Shown here piece by piece: positions 1 to 7,663 of a stretch of DNA of 64,000 bases. The notes below the pieces were generated by a model. That model had not been told where the DNA came from. It saw nothing but the letters and a program-made list of their open reading frames with translations, and made no database searches. Position numbers and translations under genes: made by a program. This stretch comes from Anaerotardibacter muris (GTDB lineage: Bacteria > Actinomycetota > Coriobacteriia > Coriobacteriales > Eggerthellaceae): contig NZ_CALPCD010000005.1 of the NCBI RefSeq assembly GCF_943192915.1, forward strand, positions 1 to 64,000, given 5' to 3'. Each line of letters starts with the position of its first letter. The stretch's first letter is position 1.

Positions 1-42
1 GGTTCATTTTTGTCCGGGACAAAAATGAACCCGTCCCCAATT
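1..42. repeat. Dispersed inverted repeat, GGTTCA-TTTTTGTCC family (cut by the window edge)
   Basis: Positions 1-31 form a perfect inverted repeat with 15-base arms around one central G; both arms read GGTTCATTTTTGTCC. A GTCCCC tail follows on the right, so the full element probably has GGGGAC at its left, outside the window. Related copies lie at 20647-20754, 49898-49999 and 53077-53155. Repeats of this kind (GGGGACAGGTTC with TTTTTGTCCGGGAC) occur in many bacterial genomes and are often linked to REP-associated tyrosine transposases; no such transposase lies in this window. Confidence 0.75.
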
Positions 43-47
43 GCTTC

Positions 48-893
48 CTAGTCCGTGGCTCCGTCGGATTGATAGCGAGAGAGGAAAGCTTTCGTACGGT
101 TGTGCTGAGGGTGATTGATCACTTCATCGGGGGTGCCTTCTTCAACGATCACGCCCCCATCCATGAAGATGATCTTGTCAGACACATCGCGAGCGAACGC
201 CATTTCGTGCGTGACGATGACCATGGTCATGTGCTCTTCAGCCAGCGCGCGGATGACCTTCAGCACCTCTTGGGTAAGCTCAGGGTCGAGTGCGGAGGTG
301 GGTTCGTCGAAGAAGAGGATCTCGGGCTGCAGGCACAAGGCGCGCGCAATAGCCACGCGCTGCTGCTGACCGCCCGAAAGCTCGCACGGATAGGCGTCTT
401 CCTTGCCTTCCAGACCCATCTGCTTGAGCAGCTTGCGGGCCAGTGCCTCGGTCTCTGCCTTATCCTTTTTCTGCACCACCACGGGCGCTTCCATCACATT
501 GCGCAGCACCGAATAATGCGGGAACAAATTGAAGTTCTGGAACACCAACCCAAAGCGTTCGCGGGCCTGCTTGTCCATTTCTTTGCCGCTGTAGTGCGCC
601 TTACCAGACGCATCGTTTTCGGCAACCACCAGATCGTCATAGCGGAGCGCTCCCGACTCGAAGGTCTCGAGCAGCGTACAGCAGCGCAGCAAGGTAGACT
701 TACCCGAACCCGATGGTCCGATGATGGACACCACCTCGCCAGGGCGCACCTCGAAGGAGATGTCCTTCAACACCATGGTGTCGCCGAAGCTCTTTTCCAG
801 ATGCTCCACCGACAGCACAGGGGTGGTGTCTTTGGCTGGCGCGGGCTGCGCAGTGGCGGTCTCGCTCACTTCGATCACGGTTTCCTGGGTCAT
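48..893 (-). CDS. Polar amino acid ABC transporter, ATP-binding protein (GlnQ/HisP type)
   Basis: Cytoplasmic ATPase that drives uptake of a polar amino acid with the permease at 3103-3756 and the lipoprotein at 3919-4773. All ABC motifs are visible: Walker [10 protein letters not shown] at residues 59-67, Q-loop near Gln119, signature LSGGQQQ at 172-178, Walker B ending [10 protein letters not shown] near 194-203, and the switch His229 in VTHE. At 281 residues it is about 35 longer than usual because of an N-terminal extension of about 25 residues rich in Ala, Thr and Pro. The start is supported by AAAGGA upstream. The gene is separated from its partners by an MFS gene, an unusual arrangement for this operon type. 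The substrate cannot be read from the sequence. Confidence 0.93.
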   Translation of the reverse strand: MTQETVIEVSETATAQPAPAKDTTPVLSVEHLEKSFGDTMVLKDISFEVRPGEVVSIIGPSGSGKSTLLRCCTLLETFESGALRYDDLVVAENDASGKAHYSGKEMDKQARERFGLVFQNFNLFPHYSVLRNVMEAPVVVQKKDKAETEALARKLLKQMGLEGKEDAYPCELSGGQQQRVAIARALCLQPEILFFDEPTSALDPELTQEVLKVIRALAEEHMTMVIVTHEMAFARDVSDKIIFMDGGVIVEEGTPDEVINHPQHNRTKAFLSRYQSDGATD

Positions 894-1032
894 AGGGTTC
901 GTCCTTTAAAGCGGACCGAAGAGCGCGGGGGCGCTTCGGTCATGCGTGTTTTATCTATGGCTAGTTTAGCGTAATAAAGTGCCCTGCGCCCAGCTTGCCG
1001 CTCTGGCGGATGAAAAGCCTGGTGGACAGGTG

Positions 1033-2925
1033 CTAGATCTTCGCTTTGGCCAAGATGTCCATGATGTGGTGCACCACGTCATCGCGGTTGATAGTGCCAA
1101 CCAGACGGCCATCTTCGACCACGGGCACCTTCTTGAACTGGCGTTTTGAGAGCAGTCGACAGACATCGTCCAAGGAGTCGTCGGCGCGAACCGTGACCAC
1201 ATTCTGGGTTGCCACGCCCATCACATTGCGGTCGATCAGATCGGTCAGGCGCGTGCGGAAGGTTTCATTCGTGTCCAGCATCGACCAGCCCGTAAGGTCA
1301 GGCGCGATCACCTGACGCTCAACCAGTTGCGCCATGATATCCCCTGATGAGAGGAATGCCACCACACGTCCCTTCTCGTCGATGATGGGCGAGTCGGTGG
1401 TGCCTTCGCGGTTGAAGAGCGCCATGGCTTCGCGCAGGGTTGCCTTGTCAGTAAGGAATGGGGTATCGATGCGCATGAAGTCGCGCGCAAGGGCTTCGCT
1501 GGATGCTTTGGGCTGCGCGGCATCGATCTGGGCTTCTTGGCCCTGTTTTACGAAGATCGCGATAGCAGCGAGCACGATAAGGGCAAGGATCCCTTCGCAA
1601 AGGAAGGTTGCGCGGCCGCCTAAGATGACCGCTTGAGGGTTTGCCATGCCGCCTTGGGTGTTGGCCACCACCGCCATGAGCACCACGAAGAACGAAATGG
1701 AGATAGACATGCCCACCTGGCGCAACGTATTGGACATAGCGTTGCCGTGCGGGATGAGCTCGTCGGGCAAAAAGCCCAGCGCCCAGGTGTTGAGCGGCGT
1801 AGTAACGAACATCATGCCTAAGTTCGTCAGGATCATGAATGCCGCCATCCACAGCACGCCATATTCTTCGACCATGCACATCGCACCCAGATAGGCGATC
1901 ACCAGGATCGAAGAGCCCACCAGCGCCAGCGGGCGGCCGCCGATGCGGTCGAACAGGCGACCAGCGGTCAACGCGGTAGCTGCACCCACGAGCGATGCGG
2001 GTAGCGAGAGCAAACCAGTGATAGTGGGAGATTCGCCCAAGCCCTGCTGAACGATGAGCGGAATGGTGGCCGCAGGCGCACCCACGATGATCATGACCAC
2101 CACCACGATGGAAAGGCCGATGACGAAGCGGCGATATTTGAACACCGCCATATTCAGCACCGGCTGATCCAGGCGCGTCTGGCGGAAGACGAACAGCGCG
2201 ATGATCACGATACCCGCGAGCATCAGACCACCCGAGAACAGGGTGAAACCGCCATCGCCCACCAAGCTGATGCCCGTGAGCAGTGCAACCAGGCCAAGTG
2301 CTGAAAGGATGACCGAGGGAACATCGAGCGCTACACGCTCAGCCCTGCCGTAGTTGCGCAACGTCGCGATGGCGAACACCGTGATGGCAAGTGCGATGAC
2401 CAGCATGATGATGTAGACCAAACGCCAGCCCACCGTGTCGGTAAGGCCACCGGCGACCGCGGGACCGACTGCAGGCATCAGCGAAGTAATGAGCGAATAG
2501 AGACCCATGGCCGAACCGCGGCGCTCGGGCGGGAACACCAACAACATGATGCTGGTGGCCAGTGGCATGAGCACGCCCGCACAGGCAGCTTGCATGATGC
2601 GGCCGGTCATAAGGATGGCGAAATTCGGCGCTATGCAGCACAGGGCCGAGCCGACAATGAACAAGCCCATGGACACGAAGTAGACCGCGCGCGTGGAAAA
2701 GCGCTTCATAAGATATGCCGACACAGGAATGATAACGGCAGTGACCAGCGAGAACCCGGAAACGAGCCACTGCGCCGTTGAGGATGTCACGTCCATTTCC
2801 TGGATGATGATAGGAAGCATCGGCGTGATGCTGGTTTGGTTCAGGACCGAAATGGCCGCGCCCATGATGAGTACGGCAACCATGATGATCTGCTTCTTGT
2901 CCAAATAGTGCTCTTTGCTGCTCAT
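1033..2925 (-). CDS. DHA2-family MFS transporter with C-terminal CBS pair (copy 1)
   Basis: Inner-membrane proton-coupled exporter of the EmrB/QacA (DHA2, 14-helix) type. Residues 1 to about 465 are strongly hydrophobic and carry the family start (SVLNQTSITPMLP) and the GRIMQA segment. Residues 480-630 form two CBS motifs: one around SPIIDEKGRVVAFLSSGDI, the other around KKVPVVEDGRLVGTINRDD. Ordinary DHA2 pumps end at about 450-500 residues, so the CBS pair is an added module. CBS pairs in other proteins bind adenine nucleotides or S-adenosylmethionine and gate transport; such gating here is inference. The start has AGGTAAGAG just upstream. It lies between the permease and ATPase genes of an amino acid transporter. 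Copies 2 and 3 are at 34197-36230 and 43845-45791. Confidence 0.9.
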   Translation of the reverse strand: MSSKEHYLDKKQIIMVAVLIMGAAISVLNQTSITPMLPIIIQEMDVTSSTAQWLVSGFSLVTAVIIPVSAYLMKRFSTRAVYFVSMGLFIVGSALCCIAPNFAILMTGRIMQAACAGVLMPLATSIMLLVFPPERRGSAMGLYSLITSLMPAVGPAVAGGLTDTVGWRLVYIIMLVIALAITVFAIATLRNYGRAERVALDVPSVILSALGLVALLTGISLVGDGGFTLFSGGLMLAGIVIIALFVFRQTRLDQPVLNMAVFKYRRFVIGLSIVVVVMIIVGAPAATIPLIVQQGLGESPTITGLLSLPASLVGAATALTAGRLFDRIGGRPLALVGSSILVIAYLGAMCMVEEYGVLWMAAFMILTNLGMMFVTTPLNTWALGFLPDELIPHGNAMSNTLRQVGMSISISFFVVLMAVVANTQGGMANPQAVILGGRATFLCEGILALIVLAAIAIFVKQGQEAQIDAAQPKASSEALARDFMRIDTPFLTDKATLREAMALFNREGTTDSPIIDEKGRVVAFLSSGDIMAQLVERQVIAPDLTGWSMLDTNETFRTRLTDLIDRNVMGVATQNVVTVRADDSLDDVCRLLSKRQFKKVPVVEDGRLVGTINRDDVVHHIMDILAKAKI

Positions 2926-3037
2926 ATGCTCTTACCTCGTGTTTCTATTGTTGAATGCCGGGTGTGTACTATGGTCGCGCGTGGCCGTCTTTGCCAACAA
3001 AGCTCGATTAACGGAGAATGCTTTTTCGCGAGCGGCA

Positions 3038-3072
3038 TGAAAAAACCCTCGCACTTTAGGCGCGAGGGTTTT
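3038..3072 (-). terminator. Intrinsic terminator after the amino acid permease gene
   Basis: An 11-bp stem (GCGAGGGTTTT against AAAACCCTCGC) with a short loop is followed, read on the minus strand, by a run of T. It sits 30 bases past the stop codon at 3103, so it should separate the ABC permease transcript from the MFS-CBS gene downstream. The opposite strand also ends in T, so it could work both ways. Confidence 0.8.
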
Positions 3073-3102
3073 AAGGTAAGCCAAGTTCTGCAGGCAGAAG
3101 TG

Positions 3103-3756
3103 CTAGTCGTGATAATAGGCCAGGCGCTTTTCAACGCGCGAGATGAAGAACTCGACCACGAAGGTGAACACCCAGTAGAACACCGCGGCCACCACGAACG
3201 CAGTGAGCGTGCCCTGGGAAGAAACGATAGCGCGCGCCGTGGTGAACATCTCCGCCACACCGATGGTGAACGCCAGCGACGTATCCTTCACCAGCACGAT
3301 AACTTCGTTGCCGAGCGCAGGAACGATGCGCTTGAATACCTGCGGGAAGATGATGCGCAGGAAGGTTTGCGCTTTGCCATAGCCCAAGATCTGCGCAGCT
3401 TCATATTGACCGCGCGGAATGGACTGGATGCCGCTTCGATAGATCTCCGCGAAGTAGGCAGAGTAATTCATGATGAATGCGACCGCACAAGCTCCGAACT
3501 TCCAGTCCATCGAAAGCTGCACGCCAAAGATGTAATAGGGCGCGAAGAAGATGAACATGAGCTGCAGCATCAGCGGAGTGCCGCGCATGATGGAGATATA
3601 GAAACGGAAGATGTAGGAAACGGGGCGGAAGCGGCTCATGCGACCAAGCGCCACCAGAACGCCCAATGGTAGTGCGCCCAGCAGCGTTACGAAGAAGAGC
3701 TGCAGCGTGACCAAGAAGCCTTCGCCCAGCATAGCGAGCATTGTTGAGAATTCCAT
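3103..3756 (-). CDS. Polar amino acid ABC transporter, permease (HisM/GlnP type)
   Basis: Inner-membrane channel subunit of 217 residues, typical for the family, with about five membrane segments. It starts with the usual short periplasmic stretch and a helix at about residues 10-35 (GFLVTLQLFFVTLLGALPLG). The MRGTPLMLQLMF segment and the EAA loop, seen as AAQILGYGKAQTFLRIIFPQ, are hallmarks of amino acid permeases and contact the ATPase. It follows the binding protein gene, with a hairpin between them that may lower permease expression. The ATPase gene lies beyond an MFS gene at 48-893. Confidence 0.93.
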   Translation of the reverse strand: MEFSTMLAMLGEGFLVTLQLFFVTLLGALPLGVLVALGRMSRFRPVSYIFRFYISIMRGTPLMLQLMFIFFAPYYIFGVQLSMDWKFGACAVAFIMNYSAYFAEIYRSGIQSIPRGQYEAAQILGYGKAQTFLRIIFPQVFKRIVPALGNEVIVLVKDTSLAFTIGVAEMFTTARAIVSSQGTLTAFVVAAVFYWVFTFVVEFFISRVEKRLAYYHD

Positions 3757-3838
3757 TGCTTAACCTCAAGTGATCGGTTCAGTTTACTCGTGGGATGAAA
3801 AGGGCCACGCCCCCAATTCGTCTCGATTCGTTCACAAA

Positions 3839-3878
3839 CGAAAGCCCCGGGCTGAATGATTCAGCAGCCAGGGCTTTC
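3839..3878 (-). terminator. Hairpin between binding-protein and permease genes
   Basis: A GC-rich imperfect stem with ends GAAAGCCC and GGGCTTTC lies in the 162-base gap between the binding protein stop and the permease start. The T run after it is weak (CTTTCGTTT), so partial termination or 3'-end protection of the binding-protein mRNA is more likely than full termination. Such hairpins are common after periplasmic binding protein genes, which need more product than the permease. Function is inferred. Confidence 0.55.
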
Positions 3879-3918
3879 ACGTTACGCGTTTCGCGCGTGT
3901 TCCCTTAACGGGAAGCGC

Positions 3919-4773
3919 TTATTTGAGGACCCACTTGTCGATGGAGATCTCTTCAGGATAGTGAGAAGCGATCTCTTCGATGGTGCCATCGTTGTAGAGT
4001 TCGATGAGGGCAGACTGGATCTGCTCGATCAGCTCGGTATTGCCCTTCTTAGCACCAACGCCATAGTTCTCGGAGGAAACAACTTCGTCAAGGATGACGT
4101 AGCCGTCCTTGCCAGAGATGAGGGACTGAGCGGTGGGATAGTCGATCGCAACTGCATCGCAAGCACCAGACTCGAGCTGCATCAGCGCGGTCTGATACTC
4201 AGGAGCGGTCTCAAGAGCACCAAGGGTGGAGCCGAGAGAATCGTAGTAGTCGCCGCCTTCAGCAAGATTGTCGTATGCAGGAGAGTTCACCTGAGCAACG
4301 ACGGTCTTGCCAGCCAGGTCGGAAAGCGAATTGATGTCAGAGCCTTCACGAACAAGGATGACCTGGTCGTTCAGGTAGTAAGGATCGGTGAATTCGTACG
4401 CATCTTCACGGCCTTCGATGGTGAAGCCATTCCAGATGACATCGATGGTGCCAGCGTCGATCTGAGCATCCTTGGTGTCCCAATCGATGGGCATGAGCTC
4501 GATCTCCCAACCGTTCTTCTCAGCTACAGCCTGAGCAAGCTCCAGGTCGAAGCCAGTATATTCGCCGTTGTCGTCCTTATAGCCGAATGGCTTGAAGGTC
4601 TCATCGAAACCGATGACGAACTTGCCGTCGTCACCCAGATATTCAGGGGTCTCGCTGCTCGAGCTATTGGAGTTGCTGGAGCAACCCGTCATGAGAACTG
4701 CCGACAGGCAGACCATGCAAGCTGCAGCGAAGACCGCCAGAAATAGCTTTTTCATGTTTAGTGCTTTGCTCAT
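3919..4773 (-). CDS. Amino acid ABC transporter substrate-binding lipoprotein
   Basis: Extracytoplasmic receptor of the SBP family 3 (PF00497) type. Residues 7-31 form a lipoprotein signal peptide with lipobox LMTGC, so Cys31 should be lipid-anchored. A Ser/Asn-rich linker follows, then the mature domain beginning KFVIGFDETFKPFGYKDDNG, the usual first strand of this family, with GFDLELAQAVAEKNG after it. The acid and Asn/Thr set suggests a polar amino acid, but specificity cannot be assigned. The start at 4773 has AGAGGT upstream; an in-frame ATG six codons later is a weaker option. It leads the transporter cluster and is divergent from the acetyltransferase gene. Confidence 0.93.
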   Translation of the reverse strand: MSKALNMKKLFLAVFAAACMVCLSAVLMTGCSSNSNSSSSETPEYLGDDGKFVIGFDETFKPFGYKDDNGEYTGFDLELAQAVAEKNGWEIELMPIDWDTKDAQIDAGTIDVIWNGFTIEGREDAYEFTDPYYLNDQVILVREGSDINSLSDLAGKTVVAQVNSPAYDNLAEGGDYYDSLGSTLGALETAPEYQTALMQLESGACDAVAIDYPTAQSLISGKDGYVILDEVVSSENYGVGAKKGNTELIEQIQSALIELYNDGTIEEIASHYPEEISIDKWVLK

Positions 4774-4877
4774 GTTTACCTCTTTGCTATAGGTTTTCTA
4801 CACTTAACCAAACGCTTGATTCGAATGGAGCGTATGTCGTTTGGCCCTACCACTTTAGCGCTATGGAGCATTAAAGC

Positions 4878-5504
4878 ATGAATAATATAGCACGGAAACA
4901 TACTGATGCGATGACAATTCGTCTAGCTACGCCAGAAGATGCGGCGGCTATCTGCGACATCTATTCTCATTACGTACGCAATACCGCGATCACCTTCGAT
5001 ATAGAACCGCCAACGGTGGAAGAGCTCCGTACGAAGATCGAATCGATCGAGGAGCGCTATCCGTTCCTGGTAGCGGAAGAAGACGGTGCGATCGTAGGCT
5101 ATTCCTATGCTTCGGCGTTCCGCCCACGCGCTGCATATGTGCATGCGATCGAAACTTCGGTGTACGTGCGCCAAGATTTCAAGGGCAATGGCACAGGCCG
5201 CAAGCTCTACGGCGCACTCGAAGCGATCCTGCATTTGCAGCATGTCTATACCGCGAACGCCTGCATCTCCTTCATCGATCCCGCAGATGAATACTCCCCT
5301 GAGACCAGCCGATTGTTCCACGAGCGAATGGGATATAAGCTGTGTGCGCATATCCCCAATTGCGGGCGCAAGTTCGACCGGTGGTACGGGATCATCTGGA
5401 TGCAGAAAGAGCTGACCTCTCCCATCCCGAACGACCCTGATCCGTTCATCCCGTTTCCGGAGCTTGATCCACGCGAGATTGCTGAGATTCTTGCGAGCGC
5501 CTGA
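4878..5504 (+). CDS. GNAT-family N-acetyltransferase (phosphinothricin acetyltransferase-like)
   Basis: Cytoplasmic acetyl-CoA-dependent acetyltransferase of 208 residues. The acetyl-CoA binding loop is visible near residues 97-110 as RQDFKGNGTGRKLY, fitting the R/Q-x-x-G-x-G/A pattern. The opening TIRLATPEDAAAICDIYSHYV and the late FHERMGYKLCAHIPNCGRKF match the PAT/Bar-like subgroup, which acetylates small amines such as amino acid analogues. GGAG lies ten bases before the chosen ATG; a second ATG at codon 12 (MTIRL) would also begin the conserved domain. The gene stands alone, divergent from the binding protein gene, and ends at a large repeat. The substrate is unknown. Confidence 0.85.
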   Translation: MNNIARKHTDAMTIRLATPEDAAAICDIYSHYVRNTAITFDIEPPTVEELRTKIESIEERYPFLVAEEDGAIVGYSYASAFRPRAAYVHAIETSVYVRQDFKGNGTGRKLYGALEAILHLQHVYTANACISFIDPADEYSPETSRLFHERMGYKLCAHIPNCGRKFDRWYGIIWMQKELTSPIPNDPDPFIPFPELDPREIAEILASA

Positions 5505-5515
5505 TCGGGAATCTT

Positions 5516-5702
5516 TTGGGGTGCTGCGACTACAAGGTAAGGGTGCATAACTTACCCGTTCCACTGTTCGCCCTTCGGGCTCATGCGCTGCACTGCCTCA
5601 TGCATTTTTATGGAACCCAGCTTAGCTGGGTTCTTTTTTTAGATGGTGTTCAGAGTAAGTTCTGCACCCTTACCTTATATCCACAGCACCGTGCACTATT
5701 TC
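5516..5702. repeat. Long inverted-repeat element with conserved core, copy 1 (direct repeat of 10525-10703)
   Basis: About 36-base imperfect outer arms (starting GGTGCTGCGACTACAAGG, ending CCTTATATCCACAGCACC) enclose a core with TTCGCCCTTCGGGCTCATG, a CTGCACTGCCTCATGC segment and a small hairpin AACCCAGC-TTA-GCTGGGTT with a T run. Bases 5546-5702 match 10548-10703 almost exactly in the same orientation. Reduced or arm-diverged relatives are at 12130, 16660, 39840 and 60487. This copy sits between convergent gene ends. Confidence 0.85.
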
Positions 5703-5709
5703 TAGGAAT

Positions 5710-5738
5710 AAAAAAGCACCTGCGAACAGGTGCTTTTT
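5710..5738 (-). terminator. Bidirectional intrinsic terminator after nrfD-like gene
   Basis: A perfect 12-bp stem (AAAAAGCACCTG with CAGGTGCTTTTT) and a four-base loop lie 25 bases past the stop of the NrfD-like gene. T runs on both strands fit a terminator for the minus-strand operon and for the acetyltransferase gene from the other side. Confidence 0.85.
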
Positions 5739-5762
5739 CACTTCTGTAAACTTGAGAAAGAA

Positions 5763-6917
5763 TTAATGCTTGGGTTGGAGCTTCTTCATGATGGCAAGGA
5801 TCACCACGACAGCAACCATGGCGAAGCCGATCGGGAAGAGCATCGCGACCCATTCAGGTAACGCTGGAAAATACGGCGTGGTGTTCGCGAAGGTAAGGTT
5901 CCAATCCAGATAGCGACCCGTCGAGAGCGGGTACGGACCGGTGGTGAGGTCGGTGCCCGAAAGTGTGAGGTAGAGCGACGGCGCGTTGTAGGCCGGGAAC
6001 AGCAGCATCAAGCGATGTGCGAAGATGCCGATGACAACCAGGATGGCCGCGATGAGCGCAGGCTTCTTCGCACCCTTCCTACCACTGGTGAACAGCATGA
6101 TCATCGCGATAGCCGGCAGCACAAGTTCCGCCAGATAGAGCACGATATTCGAGCCGATGGCTGCCAGGATGCCTGCCGACTCAGGTGTGCCTTCGAATGC
6201 TACGAGTGCCAGATCAGCCAGTGCGAGCACCAGGTGAACCAGGATCGCGATAGCGCAGAAGCGGCCGAGCCATGCGCGCGCAGCGTCCGAATAACGCTTC
6301 GCGCAAGCAACCAGCAGCATGAGCGCCGAACCGCTGACGAACGCCACTGCTAGAAAATCGATGGGCATGATGGGCGTTGCCCACCAGGCGTGTGCGGTCT
6401 GCGTCGAGAAGAGCAAGCCCTCAACGATCTGCAGAGCCAGCGCCGCAAGACCTGCGAGCACTGCGAACACCTTCACCGCGCCTGACCCGCGCATGATAAG
6501 GATGAGCTGGATGAACGAGAGCACAAGGAACGTGACCATGGCGATCATGTCCCACGCGAGCGGCGATGAGAGGTTGATGCCGAGCACCATCCACAGCGCG
6601 TTGCGGATCGCGCCGAGGTCGGCCATGATGGCCAGACCCGCGCCGCACACACACGAAAAACCGCACACTGCCGCAATGCGGCCGAGCGGTTTCAGTTCTT
6701 CTTTCCCGAGCAGGAAGATGGCACTCGCTACGAACTGCGAACCTGCGCCAAAGCCGACCAGGAACGCGAAGACTGCGATCATCAGGCCCCACAGGAACAC
6801 GTTGGTCATGTTCGAGCCAGCGATCAGACCACCAGTCAGCTGGATGATCCATGCGATCAGGCCCACGACAAGAAGGACTGCGCCCACGCACAAGATGGTA
6901 CGATTCGTCTTTTCCAT
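5763..6917 (-). CDS. NrfD/PsrC-type membrane anchor of molybdoenzyme operon 1
   Basis: Polytopic inner-membrane protein of 384 residues with about ten hydrophobic segments, matching the NrfD/PsrC quinol-oxidising anchor family. It would pass electrons from the menaquinol pool to the Fe-S subunit encoded just upstream (2-base gap). The start is supported by a strong GGAGGG site. This operon uses an NrfD anchor whereas operon 2 at 20849-24845 uses a DmsC-like one, so the two enzymes differ in their electron input module. The C-terminus ends in a helix and a short basic tail (KKLQPKH). The subunit assignment rests on hydrophobicity and operon position more than on single residues. Confidence 0.85.
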   Translation of the reverse strand: MEKTNRTILCVGAVLLVVGLIAWIIQLTGGLIAGSNMTNVFLWGLMIAVFAFLVGFGAGSQFVASAIFLLGKEELKPLGRIAAVCGFSCVCGAGLAIMADLGAIRNALWMVLGINLSSPLAWDMIAMVTFLVLSFIQLILIMRGSGAVKVFAVLAGLAALALQIVEGLLFSTQTAHAWWATPIMPIDFLAVAFVSGSALMLLVACAKRYSDAARAWLGRFCAIAILVHLVLALADLALVAFEGTPESAGILAAIGSNIVLYLAELVLPAIAMIMLFTSGRKGAKKPALIAAILVVIGIFAHRLMLLFPAYNAPSLYLTLSGTDLTTGPYPLSTGRYLDWNLTFANTTPYFPALPEWVAMLFPIGFAMVAVVVILAIMKKLQPKH

Positions 6918-6919
6918 AG

Positions 6920-7660
6920 CTAGCCCTCCTTCTTCTCGGTGGTGGCGGTGCTGGTGTCGCCGTCTTTGCCCACACGATTCACCTGCGTGACCTCGTGCGA
7001 GACCACATAGTAAACGTTGGGATGCGTGTTGTACTTCTCGCCCAGCTGAACCACCTCTTTGCCTTCGAGGTGCTTGCGAATGGCGGAATTCGGGTCATCC
7101 ATATCGCCGAAGATGCGGGCGTTGCCGGGGCACGCGCTACAGCATGCGGGCTCAAGACCCTGCGCAACATTTTGCGCACAGAACGTGCACTTCTCCATCA
7201 CGCCTTCGGGACGATGCGGCGTGTAGACCAGCTTGCCATCGTCGCGATAGTCGTAGGGGTAACCGTAGTTATAGGTGGTGTCGTCCAGGCCGACCATCTC
7301 CGCAGGCGTTCCCCAATTGAACTGGCGTACACCGTAGGGGCAGGCGCTCGCGCAGGTGCGACACCCGATACAGCGATCGTAGTCGACCAGCACGGTGCCC
7401 GTCTTCGAATCGATGTAGGTCGCGCCCGTGGGGCAGACCGTTTCGCACGGCGCGTCCGAGCAGTGCTGACAGCTGACTGGAACGAATTCCATGCGCAGCT
7501 GATCGCCTACTTCAACGGCCACGTCGTATTCGGGCGTTCCGCTGGTGAACACGCGGTTCCACCAGATACCCTGAGGCTGGGAGTTATAATTCTTGCAGAC
7601 CACCGCGCAGGTGCGACACCCGATGCAGCGGCTCAGATCGACTGCCATTGCGTATCTCAT
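6920..7660 (-). CDS. Four-cluster ferredoxin-like electron transfer subunit (DmsB/NrfC type), operon 1
   Basis: Fe-S subunit of 246 residues that links the membrane anchor to the catalytic subunit. Four cysteine motifs are visible in the order usual for DmsB/NrfC proteins: CIGCRTCAVVC near residue 12, CQHCSDAPCETVCP near 60, CIGCRTCASACP near 93, and the split CTFC...CCSACP near 140-160. Together they would hold four [4Fe-4S] clusters. There is no signal peptide, so it probably crosses the membrane by Tat together with the catalytic partner, as known for DmsAB. Only three bases separate it from the catalytic gene stop. The C-terminal 25 residues are charged and not conserved-looking. Confidence 0.93.
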   Translation of the reverse strand: MRYAMAVDLSRCIGCRTCAVVCKNYNSQPQGIWWNRVFTSGTPEYDVAVEVGDQLRMEFVPVSCQHCSDAPCETVCPTGATYIDSKTGTVLVDYDRCIGCRTCASACPYGVRQFNWGTPAEMVGLDDTTYNYGYPYDYRDDGKLVYTPHRPEGVMEKCTFCAQNVAQGLEPACCSACPGNARIFGDMDDPNSAIRKHLEGKEVVQLGEKYNTHPNVYYVVSHEVTQVNRVGKDGDTSTATTEKKEG

Positions 7661-7663
7661 GGC

